Positions 1 through 11,747 of a stretch of 64,000 nucleotides of DNA are shown in pieces. The position numbers were made by a program, and so were the translations under genes. The stretch covers positions 3,927,078-3,991,077 of the forward strand of contig CM035351.1 in assembly GCA_020137815.1 (NCBI GenBank), read 5' to 3'. The notes under the pieces are model-generated. The model was not told the DNA's origin and did no database searches. It saw nothing but the letters and a program-made list of their open reading frames with translations. Source of the stretch: Hormiphora californensis (taxonomy: Eukaryota > Ctenophora > Tentaculata > Cydippida > Pleurobrachiidae). Every line of letters begins with the position of its first letter. Position 1 is the stretch's first letter.

Positions 1-522
1 AGTCATTGTCCTGAAAATTTAATGATTTCGAATTGCAAAGCGGGAAATGAATTGCCGGTTGGGCCGTACCATGGAAATTCCATTGGAATTTGGAATGGGC
101 ATCATATTGGAAATGGAGAACCATGGTACCATCCATGTTTATAGAGTAAGGGATGAGACTACCACATAGAGTACCATCCATGTTATACTTGCAGTAGGTT
201 CGTCCATGGAAGCGCCATAATCCCAGACCTACTACCTACAACTATGACGAAACATTGCTCTAAGATTTCAGAAGTCAGAAGTCAGTGGCTTTTGGAATTT
301 AAATCCCCTTTTTCTTTATTCATGCAGCTGTCAGTTGTGCCCTAAGAGAAGGAAACGAAACATGTTTACCGCCGGCATTAGTAATTCTCAGGGTAACACT
401 AACAATCTGATGTTGCCATGGTGATCTATAATACGAAACACTGCACCGGTATTATGTGCACATAGCCTAGGGCACATTATGTGCATAAAGACCCAACGAG
501 GGACTTGGAGAATCAGCCCCCG

Positions 523-553
523 GATATTGGCACGGTGCCAATATCCGGGGCAC
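523..553. repeat. near-perfect short palindrome
   Basis: The sequence reads CCCCGGATATTGGCACG followed almost at once by its reverse complement CGTGCCAATATCCGGGG, so it could form a hairpin or cruciform of about 15 bp per arm. No coding potential is visible around it and its role is unknown. Confidence 0.7.
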
Positions 554-1700
554 CCTCGCGGCCCACATCTCATTTGTGGACTGCCATCGATCAGAGCATT
601 GACCTGAATTTTGATTAACGACAGTGCGCTCAGATGGGGTCGGAGCATTGACCTGACTCTGTTTTCATTTCCGTTTCGGAGCGTGCTAGAACCGCGGTCA
701 GAGCATTGGCCATTTTGGCCTGGCAGATCTATCCGGGTTAGCACGTGGACGGAATCAGTTGAATTGTTCATCAACGAATCAGTTATTAGACGTGGATAAA
801 ATTTAATTTCTAGCCGTGCAAGACTTCGTTCAGGTATCGCCAATATCAGAATATTTCATGTCATTTTCAGATTGATTAGGCCAGAGCCTAATAAAATTTA
901 AAACTAAAGGCGGGAAAACTGCCCTGATATCGAGAAAATTTATACCGAGGCCTCAAGAGGGGAGAAAAAGACTGCCTAGAAATTTGGAATTTGTCAGTCC
1001 GAGTCTTGACTTCTTGGGCATGCAGCTAATGACCCGTCTGTGGATGGTTTGAATACACGATTCATTGCTAACTCAACTGAAATGCAGGCTGCAGCTCATT
1101 CTGGCTCGAAAAGAATAGCAGACCAAGCCTTCAGTCTGATGCCTGGCAAAGGCCAAGAGGGGTCTAATGGGGGGGGGGGGGGGGGGAGGGACTTGATTTT
1201 TAAGAAAATAAGAATTAAGAAAACCTTTTTAAAATTTTATAGGTGGAGCTCCATTCTCCCTGCCTAACGATGCTTCATTTTTATGATTAGGCAAGGACAT
1301 TTTCAATTCCATACTATTCCTTGGATAAGGGAATCGAGCGAGATTTTGGTCTGAATCTGGGCAGGAATAGACAACTGCAGAGTCGACATCTGATTTTTCT
1401 GCCATGCTTCTTTGACTACTTCTTCTCACTCCATCACTTGTAGCTACTCTCCCCCATCTCGCTCACTGACCCCTGCCTACCTCACTTGTCATGCACTAGA
1501 ATTGTTCATTGGATGAATACATATATATATTGGGGGTGATAGATCGAACTGTGATACTTATGCTAATTAAACAATAATTTAAACCTGCTTGCGATGTTTG
1601 TATAACCCGGGCCTCACGCTGTAAATCTACCACCACCAGCAGGAATAATACAAACCGTGAGACTATACCAATTTATCTGTGATAGAGAGGGATGGAGATG

Positions 1701-1703
<3 letters not shown>

Positions 1704-1779
<76 letters not shown>

Positions 1780-1800
1780 GAGAGAGAGACAGAGAGAGAG
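1704..1800. repeat. (GA)n microsatellite
   Basis: A nearly uninterrupted GA dinucleotide tract of about 95 bp, with a few interruptions at its right end. It is one of some twenty GA/TC tracts in the window. Confidence 0.95.
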
Positions 1801-2362
1801 GAGTGAGGAAACCCACTTAGCCTGCAGCAGAAGTCGTAACTCTCTAAGTAGAGCTTCCAGTAGTTCTAATCTAAAAGTTTAAAATGCGTGTGCCGATCTA
1901 ATCGATTTAGACCCTCAAGACAGTAATTATTTACATTTAGGAAACATGCACATCAAGAGATGGAAGCATATGTTTCAATCTTGTGCATGTTAGGGGGCTC
2001 TCTCTATCTTGCGAGACTTAAATTAGGGTGAGAACTGGGTGACTAAAAATAACGGCCACCTCATTTTAAGCCATGACATTATTATATGCGTGTAATTTCC
2101 TATTGATTCTCGATTCGTTGAATCATCTGCAGTAGTCCCCAAATAAATCGGGCTCAAAGTTAATTCCACTCGCGGCCGCTACTAAAAAAGGACCAGAAAT
2201 AATACTAAAATTTGAGGAATTGATTCGATTAACGCGGGAAGGATGGGGTATAATTATTGTTTTTGTTTCTCATCTGCATCATGTTCTTGGTTCCCCTATA
2301 ACTCTCATGGCAGCTTTCTCGTTCTCTCTCTATCTGTATATGTTTCAGGTTTCTCTCTCTCC

Positions 2363-2363
<1 letters not shown>

Positions 2364-2458
<95 letters not shown>
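2364..2458. repeat. (CT)n microsatellite
   Basis: A CT tract of about 95 bp. A GA tract of about 74 bp follows at 2650-2723, so the two form a distant inverted pair able to base-pair in a transcript. Confidence 0.95.
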
Positions 2459-2459
<1 letters not shown>

Positions 2460-2648
2460 AAAAGTAAAAGAAGATTCTAGATGCCCTAATATGCGGCACT
2501 CACGGCAAATCTTAGACCAATCTTGATTCTCGCGATGATACCAGCAATCTCCACCGCTTCTTTTTCTTCTAGGAGTTTTGGTTCGAATCTTTTGGCGGTC
2601 TGTCAGCACCTTTTGAATAGTAGATTCCTCACATTGTAGCTGCTGGTA

Positions 2649-2649
<1 letters not shown>

Positions 2650-2723
<74 letters not shown>
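2650..2723. repeat. (GA)n microsatellite
   Basis: An uninterrupted GA tract, opposite in orientation to the CT tract about 190 bp upstream. Confidence 0.95.
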
Positions 2724-2724
<1 letters not shown>

Positions 2725-3258
2725 GAATGATTTACATAAGCTATCAATGGCGCCCTAAAGGGAACCCCATATTCATCGGACCGTGGAGACTAGAAATTAT
2801 GGACGGCCACATGGAGTGAGAGATAGAGAGCACTTTTTACATCGATTTCTAACCCCCACATAAATTATCCATGGCTCCCCGATGGTAGAAAAGATCTCAA
2901 GTTTCATGAATATAATATGGCCATGGGCAATCCCAGAAATTATAAAGATAAAAAGGACCACTACATTTATGAAAATCATGAATGACGAAACTTCGACGTT
3001 CTAGCTTTGTGATTGGTAATCGTTAGACATTCGCCATAGAAATTAGAAACGATACGACCCCGAAGGTGGCCTTCAGGGTTTAAGTTTGCATGGAAAATTC
3101 AGTTGGAATTTAGGGCGTGAGAGATGCGTGTTTTACCTCAGATAGGGCGTGAAACTGATACCCCCTCTCCTCGAGAGACTGAGAAAGAGTATAATAGTAG
3201 GAAAAGAGAGGGATAATAGTGAGAAATAGAGGAAATAAAGGAAAGGATGATTGTATGG

Positions 3259-3262
<4 letters not shown>

Positions 3263-3342
<80 letters not shown>

Positions 3343-3390
3343 ATAGAGAGAGAGATAGAGATAGAGAGAGAGAGAGAGATAGAGAGGGAG
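3263..3390. repeat. (GA)n microsatellite with imperfect edge
   Basis: A pure GA tract of about 70 bp grades into GAGATA and GGGA variants on the right side. Confidence 0.9.
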
Positions 3391-4578
3391 AATATAGGGC
3401 GGGAGAACAAAAGATTAAAAAGAGTTTATGGAAAAGTTATGAAGAATGGCCTAGAGAGAGAGAGAACGGGCCGGAAAAACGGGGAGAATGGATGGGTTGT
3501 TCATGGATTCCAAGGACAGATTTCCTGGCACCACGGCCGCTCTCGACCCTCTCTCTCTCGACCCTCTCTTCTTTCTTAGTGAGCTGTGCAATTAGATCAA
3601 AGGGCAAAACAACTTGGCTCAAGTTTATAAGTGCATCATAGGCAGGCTGATAAAATCAGTTAATATAGACGGTCAATTTCTTTCCTCTTCTCAAAGCTTC
3701 TCAGTCAAGCAAATCTGCGATAAAAACTATCAATAATCACGTCTCTCTCATCTTCTTCTTCGGCTAAAAACTGGTAATAACTTGGAGACAATGTGTAATT
3801 AATAGGGGAAATAATAACTTATGTTATTACCAGCTTTTCACGACATTCGCACATCTCTTTCTCTATCTTTCTCTCTTCGACAAAACCCCGGGTTATAGAT
3901 TTTATACAAAAACAACTTATTAAAAAACTCACTCTCTGGCAACCCATTAGACCCAATAAATATGGGTTTATTTGGAGTTGCCAGACAAAACTCACAATCA
4001 CACACAGACACGAACAGTGAGCAGTCATAAAAAGCAACGGCATTGCCGTACTACAGTAAAGTTACCGTACCCCCGCAGCAGCACCACTTCTAAAAACTTA
4101 AGGAATCAGGGGGTCATCGTTTAAACTTTAGGGTGGTCTAGAGGGGCTAAAGCTGCTGGGGGAGGTAACTAGACAGAGCTTCTACAAAACACCATTGATA
4201 CTGAATAACCCTTGAATTGGGTACAAAACGACGTCATTGTTATGCGTGTATATTTAATTGAATAAATAATTTACTATAAAAACGCAAAAGCATAGTATAA
4301 TTCGAAATTCGTCCCGACTCCAAATCACATTCATTGGTATGAATTAATTTTCATTGATTCAATTTTCTTTCCGATATACTATCAAAAGCTTTATCCATCT
4401 CGATATGACTTTCTCGACCTCGATAAGTGTCTCTGATCACGTTGTCTCGCGTGCTCACTCTGTCATATCAAGGTCATCTTTCTCTTAAATGAAAGTCTCT
4501 CGTTACGGATTTAGTTCAGTGGAATAGAAATAATAATGATGAATATATGCTCTCCTCCTTGATCCTTTTCCATTCATC

Positions 4579-4887
4579 CTACTCATCGTATCTCAACCTC
4601 TCGCGTATGATTTTCTGGACATAGAAACTGTTCGCTTTTGCAGGGTTTTTGAACCACTCTGACAAATCTCGACTGACCTTTTTCTGATCTAGTAACCGTT
4701 CAACCTCGTTGTACCGTGGACCAAAAGCGGGGCCGGTACCGCTCCCCGTGCTGCTACTTGATCCAGTCCGGGGCTCTGGCTTGGTGAAGCGCTTCACTTG
4801 TTCTCGAACCGGTGATATGGGAACAAAACGGATGCTATTTTTCTTGGCAGATGCCCCTCCTCCTCCTCCTTTAGTCTTGGAACTCAT
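4579..4887 (-). CDS. small basic single-exon protein, family unknown
   Basis: A 102-residue ORF with an ATG start and TGA stop. The first 15 residues are Gly/Lys/Ser rich. The next block (about 18-38, RFVPISPVREQVKRF) is basic, a Ser/Gly/Thr linker follows, and the last 45 residues look ordered and helical (YNEVERLLDQKK, LSEWFKNPAKAN, IIRERLRYDE). The composition is unlike the repeat-derived ORFs around it and the C-terminal half looks like a real folded segment, so I keep it as a probable gene. I do not recognise the family and assign no function. It could also be the 5' exon of a longer gene, but I saw no donor needed to continue it. Confidence 0.5.
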   Translation of the reverse strand: MSSKTKGGGGGASAKKNSIRFVPISPVREQVKRFTKPEPRTGSSSSTGSGTGPAFGPRYNEVERLLDQKKVSRDLSEWFKNPAKANSFYVQKIIRERLRYDE

Positions 4888-4899
4888 CGACGCTAACTA

Positions 4900-6397
4900 A
4901 AAATCATTGGGAATAAAAATATTACGACATTTATTAAAGCAATGTCAATGGGAATCCTATACTATTGTTTGGGGCTAGAAGTATACTACCTCTTGACACA
5001 TCACACGACCAAGTTAGAGATCAGGGACATTGTCAGAGAGTACTCGCTCCACTCCACACACAACAAAATATACACAAGAACGGTTATGTACGGAGAGGAA
5101 GGGAAAATATACGAAATGTAATGGTGCGATCACGCGGAAGTAATGCCAATTAGCTAAGCTAGGGGGAACACTTTACACCCTATTACACTAACTCTTCCAC
5201 TCACACATTGGGGGAAGAGAGGGCCCAAATTAGCCCGCCACCTACACAAACAGAGACCATATAACAGTCTATAACAGTTGAATGTTGCTGCATAAACCAA
5301 GAGGAAGTAAACCATAGACTCGCCAAAACAAACACTCAGTTCCCGCTTGCTCCATTCTCACGCTCTAACCCTCACTCTTGCCCCCCACTATTCTCACAGC
5401 TCTCTGCCTCTTGTGAGAAGGGATAGCAACAGAGAGAAAGAAGAAGCAGAAATGACGGGATCAATTATGCAATGGCCCCGGGTGTGCGGTGCCCAGTTCA
5501 TTGCATATTTGAATGCCAGAGAAAGGGCGCCAAATATTTCCGATAGAAAGTCAAGTTCCGCGGAATTACAACCGACATCATCGGCACTTACAAAAGTTAC
5601 ACTGTCTCTTGGAACTACTACGTGTCAGGGCAACGCTGCCGTTTGAATTTTGGCGGGTTTTCTTACTCTGTTATGTTCTGCCAATATCAGTGTAAGTCAA
5701 CGATTGGGAGAAAAAGAGAGTACGTTAGCGAGCTAATAGAACATACAGTGCATTGAAAGTGCTAGCCAGGCATTGGCGGGAAGATGGGTCACGCGAGGGA
5801 TCAGGGAGCAGCGTGATCCAGCACGCGCCATCTCCACCTGCTAAAGAGGACCTCTGGACGAACGCCAGAATTTTTGTAAACCCATCTCCATTTTTTCTAG
5901 ATTCACCCGAGACCTATCTCTCCCTCTCTCTCTCTCTCTCACTCGTTTCTCTCTCTCTATCTTTCTCTCTCCCTGTCTCTTTCTCTCTCCCTCTCTCTCT
6001 TCCATTGTACACGCTCAAACTCCAATATAATATGTATGGACGCCATTATTGAAGCGCGATGAATATTATGTGCATTATGCGAAATGGCGGGAAAACCGAG
6101 CTGCGTTGAGACCGGCTAGGGATTAGGGAAAAACTCACTCTAACAATAACATAATTTGGTGTTATAATAGACCTAGGCCTTTACCAGTCTACATACAATG
6201 CGAGTTGCACGGTGCAAACGGGTGAAAAGGTTGAAATTTGAGTAAGCGCTAAGTACTGAAACGTGACTCAATGAATAAGCGATCATACTTCAAACGTTTA
6301 AAGACTGTTTATCATTTATGTCATAGAAGGATTGTATCATCACTGACAGGAAGGAGTCTGGATACCATATAATGAAAAGTCGTGAGGGTACGAGAGC

Positions 6398-6474
<77 letters not shown>

Positions 6475-7240
6475 AGAAAGAGAGAGAGAGTTAAACAAAA
6501 AATGAATGGGTATGTGACTGTGAGGGAGAAATAGGGTTCCTGCCAAAAGAGGGAGAAAGAGAGTAAAAGACAGAGAGAGAGAGAGAGAGAGAGAGCGCGA
6601 GAGAGAAAGAGAGAGAGAGAGGGGCGAGAGAGAATGATGGTGCAGCGTATGTACACACATTTTAAACATTGATCCAAGGGTTGCGAGGGTATGGGAGGGC
6701 GGGAAGATTCGCGCCATAGCTGAAATCTATGTACTCTCGCCACAAGAAGACTACCGCGCGCGCGGCTAAGTTTCTTAAACAACGTGGGTCCAACGCGGGT
6801 CGCTTCTCTCGTGGTAGCGGCAGGGCACTAACCAACAGAGAATCAGCATTTAAAAGCAAAAAGAGTGAGGAGTCACGAGCAGCAAAGATCGGTTGTGTTT
6901 CAGAGTTGCAACAGGCTCCAAAGGGACAAAGGTGAGCCGCAGCAACAGGAATAATAAACTGCGGTACCCTCCTTTGTTATCCGTCAAGATAAAACACTAT
7001 ATAGTGAGGTTTGTATCTCCTGAACTGTAAATAGGGGCACCAACAAGCCTTCCACATTATTTCATATTACAAGGATGAAGGAAATTAGAGGACATGATTT
7101 TCAAGATATGTAATAATCAAAAAAGGGGAGAAATAATAATAATAAAAGAGGCCACATGCATCCGGCCTAACAAATTCATTTCTATAAAAACAACGAACTA
7201 GCCATCTGGCTACACAGATAAGATCATGATAAATGTGACA
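4900..7240. other. intergenic region with TC/GA tracts
   Basis: No supported gene. TC-rich DNA lies at about 5915-6000 and GA tracts at about 6392-6490 and 6570-6630. The ORFs of 60-150 codons here are low-complexity or have no recognisable pattern. Confidence 0.55.
6392..6630. repeat. compound (GA)n microsatellite
   Basis: Two GA-rich blocks separated by about 80 bp of unique sequence, with AAAGAG and GGGAGA interruptions. Confidence 0.85.
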
Positions 7241-7248
7241 GTAAAAAG

Positions 7249-8028
7249 CTAATATTTATGATAGAGGTCTGTTGTAGGCACATCACGCCTGCTCCTTCCT
7301 CGGTATCCTCGGATCGAACAGGTAATTGACCTCACCATAGAGAATGACAGCCGAGTCCGCAGGTGCCTGATACATTCCTCATAAGAGTGGCCGGTCTTCT
7401 GGGCCTTCTTTGTGGCGAGTTGCTTCAGGAACATTTTGAATTCAGTGCCGAAACCTCCTGTTATGGACATCACTAGCGGCGTGAACGACGCTTTCTCGAT
7501 TTCTGTTACTCGGTGAACATATTTCTTCTTCTTCTCTTTCTCGTGGTTGATATACGAATCAGCGATGTTCTCGGTTTCATTGGACTGGGCCCTTGAGTCA
7601 AAAACTCTTACATCAAAATAGGTACAGTCCTGTGATCCCCAGAATCCCCTGGTCGATATATCCAACCTTGCTCCATCCCCTGTCGCTGTCCCCGGTGGTA
7701 GTTCCGCTCCTCCTACATTGAGCAGGTGAGGTTCGATCTTCGTGTCATAGCAAACATCTTGGAGTTCGGCGGCTAGAAAGTCCCGCACACAGTTGTGACG
7801 GTTTTGTACGAACTTTCCCATTTTGCATGACATTGAGTGAGCGATGGAGTTCTTCTCCCCACAAGCACATTCCACGGCCCGAGCTTCTCCGACGACCGGC
7901 ATGTCGTATCTGGCTGAGAGGGCATCATGAAATTCTTGCCGGTTCAGCGTATACCTGTGTGATTGTAGAGGTATACATGTAAGCCAGGTCGACGCTCCTT
8001 TCTCTTCCAGAAGATATGTAATAATCAT
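7249..8028 (-). pseudogene. retroelement-derived C-terminal domain fragment (zinc-knuckle plus nuclease-like)
   Basis: A 259-residue ORF. An N-terminal segment (LNRQEFHDALSARYDMPV) is followed by a zinc-binding-like set, CACGEK...HSMSCKMGKFVQNRHN at about residues 54-77, then RLDISTRGFWG and TYFDVRVFD, then a helical region with SITGGFGTE and LRTRLSFSMVRS. This order (Cys/His knuckle, RHN, GARxDI..GFWG, FDVR, F/LR..LSFS) is one I associate with the region downstream of the reverse transcriptase in retroelements common in cnidarian and sponge genomes. The two Asp motifs could be a restriction-like nuclease core; that is inference. No reverse transcriptase lies upstream on this strand, and the ATG sits inside the domain, so it is probably a 5'-truncated, dead insertion. 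Confidence 0.6.
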
Positions 8029-8039
8029 GGCTCACAAAA

Positions 8040-9755
8040 ATAGGGCAATTCGGGCGATTTGGAGATAAATAAACGGGGAAAACAGAAATAAAGATATTAA
8101 ATTAATAAGGTATGTAGATGGCGAATCAGATATTAGGAACGGCTATTTTACGGCTATTTTACGTGTAACAACAAGTTGCCTTGTTCGATCCACGATTAGC
8201 TCAGACAAGATACTAGCTCAGACAAGATACGAATATAAGACAGAGCCTGACAATCTGACAATGTAAAGGATGGTTTGAACATAACAAACAAGAAGCAGAA
8301 CCTAAATTTAAGAGGAGGAGTACACAAATATTTTACTACGGTGTTCTGTAATACTCCAGAGATAGGCTCCAATTAGTAAGTCGGTCTGAATTGAAGGCAA
8401 TAATAATAAACGTCAACTAATTGAATACATAAATAATAATGGATGGTTAGTGGGTGCCACCTGTCATTGGCGAGCTATGCTACGTCGGCGGAGCCCATGG
8501 ACGATCAATTTCATTTGTCATATAACTGTCATAATATGAATGTTTTTTCCCGAGTAGGATGCAAGAAATAAAACAGTCAGACATGATCATTTATTCACAC
8601 TGAAACAATTGAACAAAAAGTAACTGAAATCGCGAGAGAAAAAGAGAAAGAAACCATCGTGTATTTTATGCCATTTCAGCGTCTTTTAGGTATTTTACTA
8701 TGGGAGATTGGGAGAAGTTTCACATAAATCAGATCAGAGGAAGCAAATGTGATTTTTAACAAATATGGTCGTGGAGTCACTAAACAACGCATCTTGTTTA
8801 TGGTGAGTTTTACACGGAATATTTTACTCCTCGAAGTAAGGAGAGGAACAGTCTGTCACTAGATGGTTTACTTAGAAGTTAGAACCACACGTTTGTGAGT
8901 CGTTATCGCAAATTTGTTATGTTCTAACCGGCCAACCCTCATTTACATATCTTTCACCATGTGAGGCTCGGTGAGACAGGGTCGAACAAGGCAATCGCAT
9001 ATCAAATCTTCTCTCACTTTCTAAAACTAAAAAAACGTGGTATGTAGTTAGGGAAGTAACTAATACGATATGACCTAAAGTGAATTAAGAGTACAAACTT
9101 TTCTAATCTCTCTGGGTTTCTCGTTATTTCCGAGCAGATTCCCACTCAGCCCTCCCGAGTCATTTGTAAATTTGTTAACTTGTAAATTTCAACGTGCTAT
9201 AGATATATATTGGATAACCGTAATGTTCAAAGGCTGTCAGAAGACACAAAAGAGACGGCCGGTAACACGGAGAATGACAAGGCGACGACCAACAACAAGA
9301 GAAGACATGCGTAATACTGAGGTTTCACCCGTGATTGGCATTGTACAGTGAGTACCAACTACCAAGCATGAAGCATGTATACTAGGCGTAACACCGGCGG
9401 TGGCCAGCGAGTCACCTGCTACGGGTGACGGGTCGCACTTTCTTAATTCGCTATCCTCTCATAACATGTGCCGTCGCCTTGATAAATTTAGGTAGGTTTG
9501 AGGCTTAAATGGTAAATCACACGGGTACGGGATCGTCATAAATATTAAAAAGTCAAAAAATGAAGAAAAAAATCGAAACACGACTGTGCGGGTGTAAAAA
9601 AAAACTGCGATAAAAACTGCGATAAAAACTGTTTTTGTGGCAGTGAAATCTTTCCGCAGTTGCGTTTGACGTAACGCGCAATAAAATTTATATTTGCGAT
9701 GCATTTTTTTATGGCGCGCTGAATATTGAGGACAAATTTGAAAATTTGGGTGGCT
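8040..9755. other. AT-rich intergenic region
   Basis: No gene seen. Small local duplications occur (a repeated GGCTATTTTACG near 8143-8163, a repeated AGCTCAGACAAGATAC near 8199-8230, and a repeated AAAACTGCGAT near 9602-9630). A copy of an interspersed repeat ending GTCGAACAAGGCAA lies at about 8915-8996. Confidence 0.5.
8915..8996. repeat. interspersed repeat copy (GAACATAACA...GTCGAACAAGGCAA family)
   Basis: The segment from TGTTATGTTCTAAC to GTCGAACAAGGCAA is related, in reverse orientation, to about 55077-55150 and 59546-59612, where TTG(C/T)TCGACCCTGT... leads to GTTAGAACATAACAA. Three copies about 70-80 bp long suggest a small non-autonomous mobile element. Confidence 0.6.
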
Positions 9756-9764
9756 GTGGGAAAA

Positions 9765-10590
9765 CGTTAAAATCTGGGTGCCTTTCATTGCTAACAATTC
9801 GTAGTTTTGGCGCGCGCGACGGGTTAGGGCTATCCGTTAGGGTCTGGTTAGGGTTTGGTTTTTGGGGTTATCGGTTAGGGCTATCGATTCTCTAACTGAT
9901 ACCGTTTAGTTTACTCAAATCGGCCATGTGGTTCCATGGCTATAGCCGTTTGAAAAAAGTCGGTCTAAGTATACTCTTTTGGTAGTGCGCACCTGTAAAC
10001 AGGCTGCAAGGCACCCAGATTATAATTGCGCCCTGGGAAAACGTTAAAATTGGAAAACGTTAAAATCTGGGTGCCTTTCATTGCTAACAATTCGTAGTTT
10101 TGGCGCGCGCGGCGGGTTAGGGCTATCCGTTAGGGTCTGGTTAGGGTTTGGTTTGGGGTTACCGGTTAGGGCTATCGATTCTCTAACTGATACCGTTTAG
10201 TTTACACAAATCGGCCATGTGGTTCCATGGCTATAGCCGTTTGAAAAAAGTCGGTCTAAGTATACTCTTTTGGCAGCGCGCACCTGTAAACAGGCTGCAA
10301 GGCACCCAGATTATAATCGCGCCCGTTAAAATCTGGGTGCCTTTCATTGCTAACAATTCGTAGTTTTGGCGCGCGCGACGGTTTAGGGCTATCCGTTAGG
10401 GTCTGGTTAGGGTTTGGTTTGGGGTTATCGGTTAGGGCTATCGATTCTCTAACAGATACCGTTTAGTTTACTCAAATTGGCCATGTGGTTGCGTGGCTAT
10501 AGCCGTTTGAAAAAAGTCGATCTAAGTGTACTCTTTTGGTAGCCCGCACCTGTAAACAGGCTGCAAGGCACCCAGATTATAATCGCGCCC
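9765..10590. repeat. three tandem MITE-like units with GGTTAGGG motifs
   Basis: Three near-identical units begin at about 9765, 10059 and 10325. Each starts GTTAAAATCTGGGTGCCTTT and ends GCAAGGCACCCAGATTATAA, so each has its own terminal inverted repeat (AATCTGGGTGCCTT / AAGGCACCCAGATT). Inside each are GGCGCGCGC and several telomere-like GGTTAGGG words. A more diverged partial copy continues to about 10790 (GTTTAGTTTACTCAAATTGGCC, GGCTATAGCCGTTT). The structure fits a MITE inserted next to itself or duplicated in tandem. Confidence 0.8.
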
Positions 10591-10797
10591 GGCCGTGGCT
10601 CGCGGTGCTAAAAAATTATCGATTTTAGCGGTTTCGACGGATAATAGCCGTTAAGCCTTAAGGCTAGGGTCTTGTTAGTTATCGGTTAAGATTATCGGTA
10701 AGTGATATCAATTATCTATCAGATTCTGTTTAGTTTACTCAAATTGGCCTTGTCGTTACGTGGCTATAGCCGTTTTCTGGCGACTTAAATATGTATA

Positions 10798-11747
10798 ATG
10801 TTATTGTTATTGTTATTGTTATATTGTTTGAAAACAGTCGGTCTGACAGTTGTGCTCCGCCATATTTGCCGCCCGCATAAAGCGTCGCCCAAAGCTTTGC
10901 TCACGACATCTAAGACACAGTACGCTAAGATTAAATGCTTTTTTGTGCGTCTTGGTCAACGCTTTGGGCGGCACTGTGAAAAATGAACACACACAGGGAC
11001 CCCCGGGCTCAGGCCTCAGACCGTAACATTTAATCATATCACTCCCGCTGTGCGCGACCATTTGCACGCTGAAATATGCACTGTGCTTCCGCGGGAGCGT
11101 GCAGATATAGAGGTAGCGGGATATAAGTGAGAAATGTGTTTTTACACCTTATTCACACACAAACACACAGAATATGACTGACAAGGTACTACTGCACGAC
11201 ACACAGTCTGCCATTTTACACTCACTCTCCCTCTTTCTCTCACTAATTATCCCCTTGCACGTTTTGTTGTTTGCTATTTCCAAGAATTCCAATCTCCCTC
11301 TCTCGCATCTCTCTCTTTATCTCTCTCTTCTTTTCACTGTTTCAAACTATCAGACCTTCTCTCCCTTGTGTGTAACCGGTGTAGAAGTGTATTTTTGTCT
11401 AGTTTTGCTTAGTTTGTACCTTGTTTTGTCACATCTCTCTGTGTGTAATCACCCAAAATTATGATTGTTTTGCTTGCCATGTGTTTTCTCGCGGAATATA
11501 TACTCAATAACGTCCTGCACGGCATGTGCAAGCGCTCCTATATCGCACTCGTTTCACTCGTGCAATATAGATGTGAAATGCACTCCAGCTCCGCTGTCGT
11601 GCATTTCACCTCCATATACGCTCTGCAGTGCAGAGCGTATATGGCGCGCTTGCACTGCGTGCAGAACGTTATATACTATATATACCTCACATTTTTCCAG
11701 CAGCAATTTATGTAGTATCTACACGAAGAAGATTACAAGATTACTCC
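10798..11747. other. region upstream of the NBAS gene, rich in hairpins
   Basis: No exon seen. It contains an inverted pair around GCGTCGCCCAAAGC (10882) and GCTTTGGGCGGC (10961), TC-rich DNA at about 11220-11340, and the dense hairpin cluster at 11520-11660. The first NBAS ATG lies at 11748, so the promoter or 5' UTR should be here, but I cannot point to a promoter element. Confidence 0.4.
11612..11644. repeat. perfect 33-bp palindrome in a hairpin cluster
   Basis: CCATATACGCTCTGCA is followed after one base by its exact reverse complement. It is flanked by further pairs: GTGAAATGCAC (11571) with GTGCATTTCAC (11599), TATATCGCAC (11540) with GTGCAATATA (11559), and GTGCAAGCGC with GCGCTTGCAC. 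Together they form a nested set of hairpins about 130 bp long, 100 bp upstream of the first NBAS codon. Confidence 0.8.

Larger units (their letters stand above)
1..4570. other. gene-free region with GA/TC microsatellites
   Basis: I see no supported exon in this stretch. Long ORFs here are either low-complexity (Arg-Glu or Leu-Ser repeats read from GA/TC tracts) or lack any family-like pattern. Pure GA or TC tracts lie near 1704-1800, 2364-2458, 2650-2723 and 3263-3390, and a G homopolymer at about 1170-1186. Coordinates are approximate at the degenerate edges. Confidence 0.7.

Noticed and set aside
388-843. 151-codon minus-strand ORF at the window start
   Set aside because: It covers a palindrome and SINE-like words, and no domain pattern is visible.
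9459-9797. 112-codon minus-strand ORF
   Set aside because: It runs into the MITE array, has no family pattern and lacks splice context.
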